64,000 bases of DNA from an uncultured Pseudovibrio sp. (GCA_947496145.1 CANMBS010000005.1:147744-211743), one strand, 5' to 3'. Positions 8,136-17,225 are shown, numbered from the stretch's first letter. The notes: generated from the letters alone by a model not told the origin. Program-made: numbers and translations.

Positions 8136-8659
8136 AATATGTCTATGCTGGCCAATTAAGCCAGCGCCCCCGGTATCTTTGGGAACTAGAGTTCATGGGC
8201 TTATCGTCCTCGCTCCAAAACACTGCCATACACGGCCATATCACCAAGATCGACCAGCTGGCCTTTCCTTATAACGCATCCCGGCAGTGATTCTAATAGG
8301 CTTGAGGATTATATCTAATCGAGGTGTTGTCACCAAAAGTCTGGCACCAGATCAATAATTTTGCATTTAAAGTATCATGACACCAACGACAAGCGCCATC
8401 ATTGTCATTGCAGTTTATTACTCATATTGTCTACTGCTTCTCCTTCAGCCTGCGCAAGGTCGAAGAGATATTACTACAGGAAGATAAAATGCCTTTGGGT
8501 AGCTTCATCAATCTGGCGTTTGACTGCATCCTCTCCTCTTGTTGAAGAGTTTAAAATACCAACCGCTTCAAGAGCAGGCAACTTCAGCTCTTCCTGTGAT
8601 ACTTTAAAAAGTTCTCCTACGCGCTTCACCAAACATACTGCTCTCATCGATTTATTCCC
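8136..8659. other. Stretch without an intact gene upstream of the ABC unit
   Basis: Presumably contains the promoter of the ABC operon. A 57-codon minus-strand frame at 8475-8648 (starting MRAVCLVKRVGELFKV) has no recognisable match and no clear ribosome site. It may be another decayed fragment. Confidence 0.3.
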
Positions 8660-8815
8660 GGCAGTTCCAGCAATTGGTTACATTCTGGCAACCAGATATG
8701 ACCCGGCTCAACCCTACTTCACTTCAAAACCTATGACATCTTCTCGTACTCAGGCAAACTGTGGCCGAAACTAAAAGAGGGAGATAAGCATGCACCTGAA
8801 GGCGTCGATCAGATA
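8660..8815 (+). pseudogene. Remnant of an L,D-transpeptidase gene
   Basis: The sequence closely resembles two separated parts of the intact gene at 10977-11738. The stretch coding GYILATRYDPAQPYF corresponds to 11032-11080, and the stretch around 8730-8815 matches 11260-11352 (TTCAAAACCTATG, TCGTACTC, GATAAGCATGCACCTGAAGGC). The middle part is deleted, the remaining segments are out of frame with each other, and the active-site half is absent. It ends abruptly at the asd-like fragment on the opposite strand. Confidence 0.72.
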
Positions 8816-8825
8816 ACAACGGAGG

Positions 8826-8955
8826 GGATCTCTTTGCCCTGAGAGCGACGGGGCGCCAACGCCACCACTTCATCAGCAGGGAAACCACGCTTAGCAAGAA
8901 TGTCCAGCATTTCTGCGCCCGCATTGCCGGTAGCAATTGCAACCTTATAACCCAT
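8826..8955 (-). pseudogene. Truncated duplicate of asd 5' end
   Basis: From the ATG at 8955 the minus strand reads MGYKVAIATGNAGAEMLDIL and continues to RRSQGKEI before a short unrelated tail and stop. Compared with asd (MGYKVAIAGATGNVGAEMLEIL) it lacks two codons of the NADP-binding loop and all of the catalytic part. Homology stops near 8826, where the L,D-transpeptidase remnant begins. It cannot encode an enzyme, but its upstream leader and fold are well preserved. Confidence 0.85.
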
Positions 8956-8965
8956 TGGTTCTGCC

Positions 8966-9057
8966 CTCTTTCGTCTCCCCCGCTGAGCCGCCAAGGAGCT
9001 TCGCCCCTCGAGCTGGCCCACCAGCGCCCTCCGTCCCGGGGAGAGCGCGGGAAAGAG
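8966..9057 (-). promoter_or_regulatory. Second copy of the asd attenuator fold
   Basis: Contains the same 9-bp hairpin (9024-9048, identical bases) and the same CTCTTTC (as mRNA; plus 9051-9057) and GAAAGAG (plus 8966-8972) partners as in front of asd, with a few changes between them. Confidence 0.55.
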
Positions 9058-9065
9058 AGGCACCG

Positions 9066-9191
9066 TCAGGCAGTGGTCTTAGTCATTGTAGTGGTGGTCG
9101 TCTTGGTAGCCGTTTTAGACACAACAGGAACCATACGCACGATCACCGTACGTTTCATCGTTTTCATCGTGCTGGTCACTGCAAACATCAT
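9066..9191 (-). CDS. Second Thr/Met/Lys-rich leader peptide (41 aa)
   Basis: The frame from the tandem ATGs at 9191 to TGA 9066-9068 encodes 41 residues with about 15 Thr, 6 Met and 5 Lys. The C-terminus TKTTTTTMTKTTA closely matches that of the asd leader, while the N-terminal half differs (it contains STMKTMKRTVIVRMVPVV). It lies upstream of the truncated asd copy at the same distance as in the functional locus. A TTGACA lies at 9255-9250. It may still be transcribed and translated although no enzyme follows. Confidence 0.55.
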   Translation of the reverse strand: MMFAVTSTMKTMKRTVIVRMVPVVSKTATKTTTTTMTKTTA

Positions 9192-9520
9192 GTTGCTAAA
9201 CACGACTATCAAAAACAGTCGCGCAGGAATTGCCTATAACAACATCATTTGTCAACAGCATATTCTGTTCTTCCTGCGGGTGCATTTATATCTCAAATTG
9301 GCCTGGGACAAAATCGTATTTTATGAGAAAACCCGACATCTCAGCGTCAAAAATACTGACGTAAACTCAAGAATGAGCGAGGCAACTCCACAAGATGCAG
9401 CTTCTGTTTCACAAAGCAGAAACAACTATAGCTTGCATAAATTTTACTTGGTAATTAAACATTGCTTAACACAATGTTGAGTCCAATTTCTTTAATAGAT
9501 CCATAGATGAGAGAACAGAG

Positions 9521-9871
9521 ATGAATAAGGCTGGGGGAATCATTTGCCTGATCGCAGGTATTTTTAGTGTGTTTGCAGCTGGAGCAACACTTTTTATCGG
9601 CGGCGTTGGAGCTGCACTTGAAGCTGAGGGTGGCGAAACCGTCATAATGTTTGGCTGGATCGGCCTTCTTATGTCCTTCGTAGTCATCGTTCTCGGTGCA
9701 ATTGCAATTGGTAAAGCGTCAAAAGTACTTGGCGGGCTTATCGTTGTATCGTCGATTGTCGGCGCTGTTGTAGGTGGCACCCTTGTTGCTATCTTTATGA
9801 TTCTGTCCCTGCTGGGTGGCGTCCTAGTTCTATTCAGCAAGAAAAAACCTGCAATTCAACCAGCAACCTAG
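9521..9871 (+). CDS. Small inner-membrane protein, DUF4064-like
   Basis: 116 aa made almost wholly of membrane segments: about residues 5-30 (IICLIAGIFSVFAAGATLFI), 42-65, 68-85 and 88-106, ending in a basic KKKPAIQ tail. The composition and the GIICLIAGIFSV opening resemble DUF4064-type proteins, but I am not certain. A GAGA element precedes the ATG. It is followed after 9 bp by the lipoprotein gene, so the two form a unit. Function unknown. Confidence 0.6.
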   Translation: MNKAGGIICLIAGIFSVFAAGATLFIGGVGAALEAEGGETVIMFGWIGLLMSFVVIVLGAIAIGKASKVLGGLIVVSSIVGAVVGGTLVAIFMILSLLGGVLVLFSKKKPAIQPAT

Positions 9872-9880
9872 TGAAGAACA

Positions 9881-10588
9881 ATGAAGTACACTAAGATACT
9901 ATCAGCCCTGTTGATTGGACTGACCGTAACTGCATGTAACTACGAGACTCAAGTTACGCTGAAAGCGAGTGATCTCACAAAAGATACAGCTGGTAATCCA
10001 ATCTTCGCCCCGATCATTCTGCAAGGTAAAGGCACGTTCTCTGAAGACGAGTGCGAAAAGATTCGCGGTAAAGCTGAACCCTCAATCCAGAAGTACTTCA
10101 AAAAAGTAGAGTTTAAAGGTTGCTCGAGAGATCCAGGTGATATTGACCGAAAAGTCACATTCAACGCTAGTGCACCTGTTTACGTCGGAGCCGAAGAAGA
10201 CGGGTGGGATTTTCTCGATTTCAGCCACCCGTATGGTCTCGTAATCTCGTATAATAAAGATACACCAAACAAAAAAACACTTATTGCTTTCAAAGGCAAG
10301 AGTTACGATGCTTTTGCAAAAGAACTGGATGAAGCACTTACTGGGTCGAAACTCGGAAAAGATGGTGCAGGGATTATTGTTAAAATTCAGAACGATACCC
10401 CCAATATGATTACCTTCAACGGGGATAGCTTCTTTGTAAACGGCAAAGCATATGGGCGAGCGGGTGATGCTTATTTCTCAATGCCGCAGAACTCTAGCAT
10501 AAAAGTCCAGTTGTCCGACACCTCTGCAAAATACCTTATGTCTAGTGGTACAGAAATGATCGGCTGGATTGATTTTGCACCTAAATAG
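9881..10588 (+). CDS. Putative lipoprotein of unknown function
   Basis: 235 aa with a lipoprotein signal peptide: MKYTK, a hydrophobic stretch, then the lipobox LTVTAC with Cys19 as the lipidation site. The mature part is soluble and begins NYETQVTLKASDL. It has two further cysteines (C58, C79) that may form a disulphide. The pattern (short lipobox start, all-soluble body, no catalytic motif) does not let me assign a role. It is coupled to the small membrane protein gene 9 bp upstream and ends with a terminator. Confidence 0.68.
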   Translation: MKYTKILSALLIGLTVTACNYETQVTLKASDLTKDTAGNPIFAPIILQGKGTFSEDECEKIRGKAEPSIQKYFKKVEFKGCSRDPGDIDRKVTFNASAPVYVGAEEDGWDFLDFSHPYGLVISYNKDTPNKKTLIAFKGKSYDAFAKELDEALTGSKLGKDGAGIIVKIQNDTPNMITFNGDSFFVNGKAYGRAGDAYFSMPQNSSIKVQLSDTSAKYLMSSGTEMIGWIDFAPK

Positions 10589-10610
10589 ACACTCAAAACA
10601 CCGAAAACAT

Positions 10611-10637
10611 CAGAGGCATTCACGAATGCCTCTGTTT
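10611..10637 (+). terminator. Terminator after the lipoprotein gene
   Basis: CAGAGGCATT-cacg-AATGCCTCTG is a perfect 10-bp stem followed by TTT, 22 bp after the stop codon. Confidence 0.8.
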
Positions 10638-10976
10638 CACTACGCAAGCGACTTTCACAAGTGGCATCCGGCGGCAAATTTGCAACCTCCCCGCACTTGC
10701 ACTCAAAAGTCAACTTCCCAAACAGCTACAAACTACTGCATGGCCTAATTCACCACTGCGGCCTCACGGTCTTTCCGGTGGTACAATGGCACGTACAAAC
10801 CGGCCTTCAAGCAAAAGACATAAGCTATTTCGCATGTCAGAATGCCAACTCAGGCCATCAATTCATTCAATATGCATAGGATTCACTATTCATTCATTAA
10901 AACGAAGTACCACTGACCTCCATATTTAAGCAATCTCACGTACCGAATCTTCAGCAATTCCTTAGAAATCTTCCCA
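10638..10976. other. Intergenic stretch before the L,D-transpeptidase
   Basis: I see no supported gene. The 72-codon plus-strand frame starting at 10661 has no recognisable features. The promoter of the following gene presumably lies in the A/T-rich part around 10870-10950. Confidence 0.3.
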
Positions 10977-11738
10977 ATGCGCTTTATCAAATACAGTGTT
11001 TTCAGTGTTCTGCTCCTGATTGTCTCAGTAACAGGCTACATTCTGGCAACAAGATACGACCCAACTCAGCCTTACTTTTCTTCCGAGTCATACTGGTTTG
11101 CAAAAACCGCAGACATTAAAGAAGTAAAGCGCGTTGTAACACCACGTCTTTCCTCAGAACTTGCAAAATCAGAGATGTCTCTGAAAGAACCCGTTTTCCT
11201 GCGCATATTCAAAGAAGAAGCTGTATTGGAGATATGGAAAGAACAAGGAGAGCACTACCAGCTTTTCAAAACCTATGGCATCTGCTCGTACTCGGGCAAG
11301 CTTGGCCCAAAAATGAAGGAAGGCGACAAGCAAGCACCTGAAGGCTTCTACCAGGTTTCACGCAATCAGCTTAATCCGAACAGTGTCAATCACCTTGCCT
11401 TTAACCTCGGCTTCCCCAACGCCTACGACAAATCCCGCAATAGAACCGGATCATTCCTGATGGTTCATGGCAACTGCTTGTCTGCTGGATGCTACGCCAT
11501 GACGGATGGCCATATGGAAGAAATCTACCTGCTGGTAGAACATGCATTAAAGAACGGACAGCGCTTCGTGCCCACCCACATATTCCCGTTCCGCATGACA
11601 CAGGCCAACATGGCAAAACACGCAAATAGTCAGTGGCTTTCCTTTTGGCAGAACTTAAAAGAAGGCCACGACCGGTTTGAGCTAACCCGCATCCCGCCTG
11701 AAATTTCGGTTTCTGATCAGTCCTATGAATTTCATTAG
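10977..11738 (+). CDS. L,D-transpeptidase, YafK type
   Basis: 253 aa. An N-terminal signal anchor (YSVFSVLLLIVSVTGYILAT) puts the enzyme in the periplasm. The YkuD fold has the catalytic block MVHGNCLSAGCYAMTD near residues 162-177, with the nucleophilic Cys in SAGCY and a conserved His before it. This is the YafK-like branch (murein L,D-transpeptidases or amidases acting on peptidoglycan cross-links or lipoprotein linkage). The FKTYGICSYSGKLGPKMKEG block near 95 is also typical. A decayed partial copy lies 2.3 kb upstream. Confidence 0.88.
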   Translation: MRFIKYSVFSVLLLIVSVTGYILATRYDPTQPYFSSESYWFAKTADIKEVKRVVTPRLSSELAKSEMSLKEPVFLRIFKEEAVLEIWKEQGEHYQLFKTYGICSYSGKLGPKMKEGDKQAPEGFYQVSRNQLNPNSVNHLAFNLGFPNAYDKSRNRTGSFLMVHGNCLSAGCYAMTDGHMEEIYLLVEHALKNGQRFVPTHIFPFRMTQANMAKHANSQWLSFWQNLKEGHDRFELTRIPPEISVSDQSYEFH

Positions 11739-11866
11739 GGACCACACGAGGATAGCAGAAGAGAAAGTCGTGGGCTTTTCCCAAATTCGTAAAGCTGCCT
11801 CTTGCGCACCTTCCTACAAATTTCCAGTCTTAGCCAAAGTCTGCAAAAGGACATCAGGGCTAAAAA

Positions 11867-12364
11867 ATGGAATTGCTGCAATACCCTCTCGAGCTTGCTG
11901 TCGCCCTCGAACGCTCTCAGCTGCCCGAGATTTTTAAGTACGCCTGGTGGGTTTATCCGGCAGTCAACACGGGCCATATCATCGGCCTTGCCATGCTGTT
12001 TGGTTCAATCCTGCCACTGGACCTGCGCATGATGGGCCTGTGGCGCTCCATTCCACTTTACGATCTGGCCCGCCCCCTCACCCGCATTGCCTTGCTGGGA
12101 GGCATAATCGCAATTGCAACCGGCATTGCTTTGCTCTCCGCAAAAGCCCGCCTTTATGTCAACGCTCCTGTTTTCTGGGCTAAATCTGGCTTCTTCACCC
12201 TCGCCCTGCTTAACGCCTTGCTCCTGCGCTTTAACAAACCATGGCGATACCTTGCACAGGTGGACTCACGAGGCACCATCCCCCGCTTCAAATCTGCAGG
12301 CTTCCTCTCACTCATCAGTTGGTTGGGAGTGCTTATCTGCGGGAGAATGTTTGGGTATTTATAG
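11867..12364 (+). CDS. Four-helix membrane protein, DUF6644/DUF2214-like
   Basis: 165 aa, inner membrane. Segments lie near residues 22-45 (YAWWVYPAVNTGHIIGLAML), 68-90, 98-118 and 142-162. The block WVYPAVNTGHIIGLAMLFGS followed by LDLRMMGL is the signature I associate with DUF6644/DUF2214-type proteins of unknown function. The conserved His in the first helix suggests possible metal or haem contact, but this is speculation. The start at 11867 has an AGGACATCAGGG stretch upstream. It stands alone between the L,D-transpeptidase and the convergent gene at 12477. Confidence 0.65.
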   Translation: MELLQYPLELAVALERSQLPEIFKYAWWVYPAVNTGHIIGLAMLFGSILPLDLRMMGLWRSIPLYDLARPLTRIALLGGIIAIATGIALLSAKARLYVNAPVFWAKSGFFTLALLNALLLRFNKPWRYLAQVDSRGTIPRFKSAGFLSLISWLGVLICGRMFGYL

Positions 12365-12476
12365 GATCTCCTCGATAGGCAACAATTCTTTTGGTGCGTA
12401 CAGCTTCAACCTTACTGTTTAATCCGCAAGATGACAGGGCCGCATGAAAGAGCAGCCATAGTCTTCGAAGCGTCAT

Positions 12477-12980
12477 TTACTCACCACAACTGGCAGGTAA
12501 AACTTCACTCAAAGGCTTGTCTGTCAGTTCCAGATTAGCTCGTTCAATGGCAATAGGCGCATATGGTGGCTCGGTAATCATTCCGGGCACAACCATATGC
12601 AGAACATAACAACCTACATAAACCTGAGAACTTCCATCTGACAAATGCGTCTTAATCGCTACTGGAAGCCCCCAGTAAATCTGGCTCATCCCCGGACTGG
12701 GACGTGTTGGGCCATATCGCAGCTGCACAAACTGCGTTGTTGCAAAGCCATCCTTCCACGCTTCAAAGTCCTTTGGTGGAAAGCGAAAGTAGCTGTAAGC
12801 CTGCGGATAGTCCCTGCGATTGATCGCATTATAATAGCTCTCCACAACCGCTTCAGGAGAGCTGCGATCATCCATGTAAGGAATCCCATCAAATGTCAGA
12901 GCTTGCACACCTGACAGAAGGCAAAGCATTCCGGCTATACATGCCAAAAGGAATTCTGAGAGTAGCTTGAATCTAAGCAT
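12477..12980 (-). CDS. Secreted protein of unknown function
   Basis: 167 aa from the ATG at 12980. The signal peptide is MLRFKLLSEFLLACIAGMLCLLSG with cleavage near GVQA-LTF. The block SSPEAVVESYYNAINRRDYPQAYSYF near residue 40 has the pattern of NTF2-like extracellular domains, in which a helix pair opens the fold. Two cysteines near the C-terminus (GCYV and ASCGE) could pair. I do not recognise the family. A longer start at 12995 (MQDTA) is possible. Confidence 0.6.
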   Translation of the reverse strand: MLRFKLLSEFLLACIAGMLCLLSGVQALTFDGIPYMDDRSSPEAVVESYYNAINRRDYPQAYSYFRFPPKDFEAWKDGFATTQFVQLRYGPTRPSPGMSQIYWGLPVAIKTHLSDGSSQVYVGCYVLHMVVPGMITEPPYAPIAIERANLELTDKPLSEVLPASCGE

Positions 12981-13137
12981 AGCTGTGTCCTGCAAACGTG
13001 TCTGACGCAGCTAAGTTCAGCAAAAATAAGCTAAGCCACCCTTACTTCGCCTCCCCAAATCTTCTGGGCCTTCAAGAAAGGGAGGCGCTAAAGCAATCGG
13101 CTGAGAAAGTAAGAAGGGCAACCAGCCTTTGCAAACC

Positions 13138-13554
13138 TCAATGTGCTCTCACATAAACCGCTTCATTGGTGAAAGAGCCTGCATCAAGCAAATGCACGGT
13201 CTGATACACAGTGAGCTGAGAGCCATCTTCATTCAACTCCCGCTTTGCGATCATAATTGTCAAACCGCCACGTTTAGCCTCAGAAACCAGATCACCATCC
13301 GTGTTCAAAGAAAGGGAAAGCGTGTCTGCAAACGGATTTTCCGGCATCGGACGATCTTCACCATCAGGTATGCCAGAGAAATTCGCTTCTACGGTCTCCC
13401 CTTCACCTTCAACGGTTTTCATAAAGAAACCGATCTCGCCTTCTTTCTCAGCAATTGTCAGGCTGCCACCCCACGGCACAGCGCCCTGCTCATACCTTGA
13501 AAGGTCCGGGTCCAGAATCCAGGTTCCGAGAAAAGGTCTTATACGTTCATCCAT
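13138..13554 (-). CDS. Small protein of unknown function, lipocalin-like pattern
   Basis: 138 aa from ATG 13554, which has AAGG about 6 bp upstream; the frame extends to 13581. No signal peptide. The opening RPFLGTWILDPDLSRYEQG resembles the first strand of small beta-barrel proteins (GTW motif), and the alternating strands that follow fit a barrel. The function is not recognisable. It stands alone, on the minus strand. Confidence 0.55.
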   Translation of the reverse strand: MDERIRPFLGTWILDPDLSRYEQGAVPWGGSLTIAEKEGEIGFFMKTVEGEGETVEANFSGIPDGEDRPMPENPFADTLSLSLNTDGDLVSEAKRGGLTIMIAKRELNEDGSQLTVYQTVHLLDAGSFTNEAVYVRAH

Positions 13555-13758
13555 GCTCTGCCTTCCAGCAATGCTTCTCATAAATCATCTTGACCCACGC
13601 TTATGCCGCAGTGCCGTTTTCAGCGCAACAGCATCCACTAGCTAACACCCGTGATTAACACCTCGTGACCAAACCAGTCTTAAAACCGCAAGCCCGTCTA
13701 ACAAAGGCTTTGCGCTCTTCCTTCACAATAGCGGTGACAACAAACATCTGGAGATCCC

Positions 13759-14883
13759 ATGCTCACCTATATTGCCCGCAAACCCTTGGCATTATTCAAA
13801 CTACTACTGGTACTAGTCGCTTTTATCGCCGTTCCCTTTGCTGCAAATGCCTGCACAAGCTTTGTCCTGTCCACCGTCGACAACAGAAGAATGTATGGTC
13901 GTACGATGGAGTTCGGGATGAAAGTTCCCACAAAGATTGGTCTGTACCCGCGCGGCTATAAGTTTCAATCACAGGTTAATGACGAACCCGGTTACAGTTG
14001 GGCAGGCAAAATTGCTGTTATAGGAGCCAGCGTTTTCGACCAGCCCGCTATCGTGGACGGTGTAAACGAGTTTGGTCTTTCAGGAGGAGCCCTTTATTTT
14101 CCCGGCTTTGCTGGCTATAAAAACCCCTCTCACAACAAGGAAGAACGCACCAGAGAGATCACGCAGATTGACTTCCTCCTCTGGATTCTCACCAACTTCA
14201 AAACCGTTGAGGAAGTAAAAACCCATCTGGATCAGATCTCTCTTGTGGGCACTTATTTCGCACCAATGGGTCTTGTTCCACCGCTGCATTATACCCTTCA
14301 TGATGCAGCCGGTTTTTCTCTCGTTATTGAACCTGTCAATGGAGAGCTCAAGGTCTACGACAACCCATATACAGTGCTCACCAACTCACCCGATTTTGAG
14401 TGGCAAACTCAGAATATTCGCAATTACCTGTTCCTCTCACCCTTTAATCTTGGCTCCACCACTATCATGGGGCAAGATTTGGAACCTTTCGGTCAGGGAT
14501 CAGGTCTGCTGGGTATTCCCGGTGATCCGACACCCCCTTCCCGCTTCATTCGCGCTCTGGGTTTTGTCTCCTCGGTCGATGCTGCTGCGTTAAACAAAAG
14601 CAGACTCATGACAATGGTGCATGTGCTCAATAACTTCGATATTCCAAAAGGCTTTGTCAGGCCCACAATCTCCCCCACGGTTCAGGAGCAGGAAGACAAC
14701 GACTACACCCAATGGTCATCAATTGCAGACTTAGAAAACAGAGCCTACTTCATCAAAACCTATGAGAACCAGACACTCTATACAGTAAGTTTCGATGATT
14801 TCGACGTGTCCGGCTCACAGATCCGGTTCATTGACCTGCCCCCCCGGCAACCCACGCAAAAACTGCTGCCAGCCAAGCAGTGA
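13759..14883 (+). CDS. Secreted linear-amide C-N hydrolase (choloylglycine hydrolase family)
   Basis: 374 aa Ntn hydrolase. The signal peptide (LLLVLVAFIAVPFAANA) is followed directly by CTSFVLSTVD, so cleavage would expose the catalytic N-terminal Cys, as in Gram-negative penicillin V acylases and bile salt hydrolases. Next comes YGRTMEFG, holding the conserved Arg, and a block around LVGTYFAPMGLVPPLHYTLHD. Family members cleave penicillin V, conjugated bile acids or acyl-homoserine lactones; which applies here is open. Periplasmic or secreted. Length matches the family. Confidence 0.88.
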   Translation: MLTYIARKPLALFKLLLVLVAFIAVPFAANACTSFVLSTVDNRRMYGRTMEFGMKVPTKIGLYPRGYKFQSQVNDEPGYSWAGKIAVIGASVFDQPAIVDGVNEFGLSGGALYFPGFAGYKNPSHNKEERTREITQIDFLLWILTNFKTVEEVKTHLDQISLVGTYFAPMGLVPPLHYTLHDAAGFSLVIEPVNGELKVYDNPYTVLTNSPDFEWQTQNIRNYLFLSPFNLGSTTIMGQDLEPFGQGSGLLGIPGDPTPPSRFIRALGFVSSVDAAALNKSRLMTMVHVLNNFDIPKGFVRPTISPTVQEQEDNDYTQWSSIADLENRAYFIKTYENQTLYTVSFDDFDVSGSQIRFIDLPPRQPTQKLLPAKQ

Positions 14884-14888
14884 AACTG

Positions 14889-14922
14889 AAAAGGGCTTCC
14901 TGGTGAGAGGAAGCCCTTTTTT
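14889..14922. terminator. Bidirectional terminator between the amidase gene and leuB
   Basis: AAAAGGGCTTCCT-ggtgag-AGGAAGCCCTTTT is a 13-bp perfect stem with T-runs on both strands, between two convergent genes. Confidence 0.92.
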
Positions 14923-14947
14923 GAAACTTTGCAAAGCAAGGATCAAC

Positions 14948-16069
14948 TTATGCTGAAACACCAGCAAGAGCATTCAACTCAGCAACAATAGCATCCCCCA
15001 TCTGTACGGTGGTGATGGTTGCTTCACCTTCTTTTGCGATGTCTTTAGTACGCAGACCTTTATCCAGAGCGTTGGAGATTGCTTTTTCAACCATGTCCGC
15101 CTCAGCAATCTTCTGGAAGGAATAGCGCAGCGCCATGGCAAAGCTTGCGATCATCGCAATTGGATTAGCTGCACCTGTGCCAGCGATGTCTGGCGCAGAA
15201 CCGTGTACCGGCTCATAAAGCGCTTTACGTTTACCGGTTGCGGCATCAGGCGCACCAAGAGAAGCAGATGGCAGCATCCCTAAAGAACCAGTCAGCATCG
15301 CCGCAACATCAGAAAGCATGTCACCAAACAGGTTGTCGGTCACGATAACGTCAAACTGCTTAGGCCAGCGAACCAGCTGCATGCCACCAGCATCTGCCAG
15401 CATGTGATCCAGCTCAACATCGGCGTAGTTTGCTTTATGCGTTGCAGTGACAACTTCATTCCAAAGCACTCCGGACTTCATCACATTGCGCTTTTCCATG
15501 GAGCAGACTTTGTTGTCACGGGTCCGCGCAAGATCAAACGCAACACCAGCAATACGCTCGATTTCGTAGCTGTCATAAACTTGCGTATCGATACCGCGCT
15601 TCTGACCGTTCTCCAGATCGATGATCTCTTTAGGCTCACCGAAGTAGACACCCCCTGTCAGCTCGCGAACAATCAGAATGTCCAGACCTTCAATAACTTC
15701 CGGCTTGAGGGAAGAAGCATCCGCCAGCGCTGGGTAGCAGATTGCAGGGCGCAGGTTTGCAAACAGACCAAGGTCTTTACGCAGACGCAGCAGTCCAGCT
15801 TCCGGGCGCACCTCGTAAGGCACATCATCCCACTTAGGGCCACCAACAGCGCCAAAGATAACAGCATCAGCAGCCTGTGCCTTCGCCATATCCTCTTCCG
15901 AGATGGAAACACCATGCGCATCATAAGCGCTGCCACCAACAAGGCCTTCGTCATACTCGTAAGTATCTTCGCCCTGCTCGTTGAGCCAGGCGATAACCTC
16001 TTTCACTTCCTCCATAATTTCCGGTCCGATTCCGTCACCAGGAAGAAGCAGCAGCTTGTTAGATGCCAT
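14948..16069 (-). CDS. leuB: 3-isopropylmalate dehydrogenase
   Basis: Oxidative decarboxylation of 3-isopropylmalate in leucine biosynthesis; cytosolic, NAD- and Mg-dependent. The start [18 protein letters not shown] at 16069 (373 aa) matches the family. The extra 14 codons back to 16111 are rejected. Key blocks: [62 protein letters not shown] (Mg-binding Asp residues) and [12 protein letters not shown]. It stands alone; leuCD are not in this window. Confidence 0.96.
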   Translation of the reverse strand: MASNKLLLLPGDGIGPEIMEEVKEVIAWLNEQGEDTYEYDEGLVGGSAYDAHGVSISEEDMAKAQAADAVIFGAVGGPKWDDVPYEVRPEAGLLRLRKDLGLFANLRPAICYPALADASSLKPEVIEGLDILIVRELTGGVYFGEPKEIIDLENGQKRGIDTQVYDSYEIERIAGVAFDLARTRDNKVCSMEKRNVMKSGVLWNEVVTATHKANYADVELDHMLADAGGMQLVRWPKQFDVIVTDNLFGDMLSDVAAMLTGSLGMLPSASLGAPDAATGKRKALYEPVHGSAPDIAGTGAANPIAMIASFAMALRYSFQKIAEADMVEKAISNALDKGLRTKDIAKEGEATITTVQMGDAIVAELNALAGVSA

Positions 16070-16260
16070 GGGTCTGTGTCCCCGTTTATCTTGCAAATTG
16101 AAGTTGTCCATTTGTGCCGCCTCGCCCCCGGCAATGCAAGGTTCAATATTTCAACGAAAATGGATGCTCCCTCAACTATTCAGCGGCTGACAGGTTTCTT
16201 TAATCTCATCATGCTAAACTCGATCAAAAGTAGGATGATAGTTCTAAGGCACTGCAAAAT

Positions 16261-17184
16261 ATGCATAACTTGTTAGTCATAGGTGGCTCTGGTTTCGTAG
16301 GAGCTTCCCTCATCCCCGCCTTACTTTCTAAGGGCTATAATGTAACCCTCCTCAATAGAGGCAACCGCCCTGTTCCCGGAACCACACAGCTGATTGCCGA
16401 CAGAAACGACCCTGTCGCTATGCAAAATGCTGCTGGCAGATACGAAGCGGTAATAGATACAAGCGCTTACAGCAAAAAACAGTCAGAACTTGCCTTCAAT
16501 ACATTTGGCATCCATGCCAAGAAGTGGATTCATCTCTCCAGCGCATCTGTCTACACAGATGGACTGGATCACCTGCCCAGCGAAAAAGACCCCATTGGCG
16601 GCTCTGCTCTTTGGGGCGACTATGGAAGAGAAAAATCCGCAGCAGACACCTTCCTGCTCAATCAGGAGCACACGCCTGCTATCGCAATCCGCCCGCCTTA
16701 TCTTTACGGTCCAAATAACGACATTGACCGCGAACAATTCATCTGGGCACGCGCCCTGACGGAGCGCCCCATCCTTATTCCGGGAGAAGGCAAAGCAAAG
16801 CTACAGTTTCTGCATGAAGAAGACCTCGCCAGCTTCATCCTGTACTTGCTGGCAATGCACGCCATGCCAACAGAGGCTGTCAATCTGGCCGACCCGCACA
16901 TCCTCACCACACAGAGATGGGTAGAAATGCTCTGCGATATCGCTGAGGTAAAACCTGAAATCTTATATGGAAGCGAAATGGCACCGGGCGTCCCCGCACG
17001 CGAGTACTTCCCCTTCCGCGACATCGACTGCGCACTCGACGTAACCAACTATCTTGAAAACTACGACTGGCAACCACATTACAAGCTGCGCGACGGTTTC
17101 ACCCACACCTTCAACAGCTATACGAGAGAAGAGCTTGCGAGAAGCTCTCCTCCAACAGAAGCTGAAAAGGCAATCGAGTATTAA
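16261..17184 (+). CDS. NAD-dependent epimerase/reductase (extended SDR)
   Basis: 307 aa. The Rossmann motif GGSGFVGASLIPAL opens the protein. The active site is SSASVYTDG (Ser) with GDYGREKSA (Tyr-x3-Lys), then RPPYLYGPNND. The middle segment LIADRNDP and the layout resemble SDR a-type reductases acting on nucleotide sugars or isoflavone-like substrates, but the substrate cannot be given. The start ATG is at 16261. It is divergent from leuB with about 190 bp between and ends at a hairpin shared with the convergent glyoxalase gene. Confidence 0.8.
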   Translation: MHNLLVIGGSGFVGASLIPALLSKGYNVTLLNRGNRPVPGTTQLIADRNDPVAMQNAAGRYEAVIDTSAYSKKQSELAFNTFGIHAKKWIHLSSASVYTDGLDHLPSEKDPIGGSALWGDYGREKSAADTFLLNQEHTPAIAIRPPYLYGPNNDIDREQFIWARALTERPILIPGEGKAKLQFLHEEDLASFILYLLAMHAMPTEAVNLADPHILTTQRWVEMLCDIAEVKPEILYGSEMAPGVPAREYFPFRDIDCALDVTNYLENYDWQPHYKLRDGFTHTFNSYTREELARSSPPTEAEKAIEY

Positions 17185-17193
17185 GGTAAACTA

Positions 17194-17223
17194 AAGCAGG
17201 TTGATCTGCTCAGCCTGCTTCTG
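17194..17223. terminator. Hairpin between convergent genes
   Basis: AAGCAGG-N13-CCTGCTT, a 7-bp perfect stem, lies between the stops of the SDR and glyoxalase genes. The T-run is short. Confidence 0.45.
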
Positions 17224-17225
17224 CC

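Noticed and set aside
10661..10879. 72-codon plus-strand frame after the lipoprotein terminator
   Set aside because: No Shine-Dalgarno, no recognisable motif.
15404..16276. 290-codon plus-strand frame
   Set aside because: Antisense of leuB.
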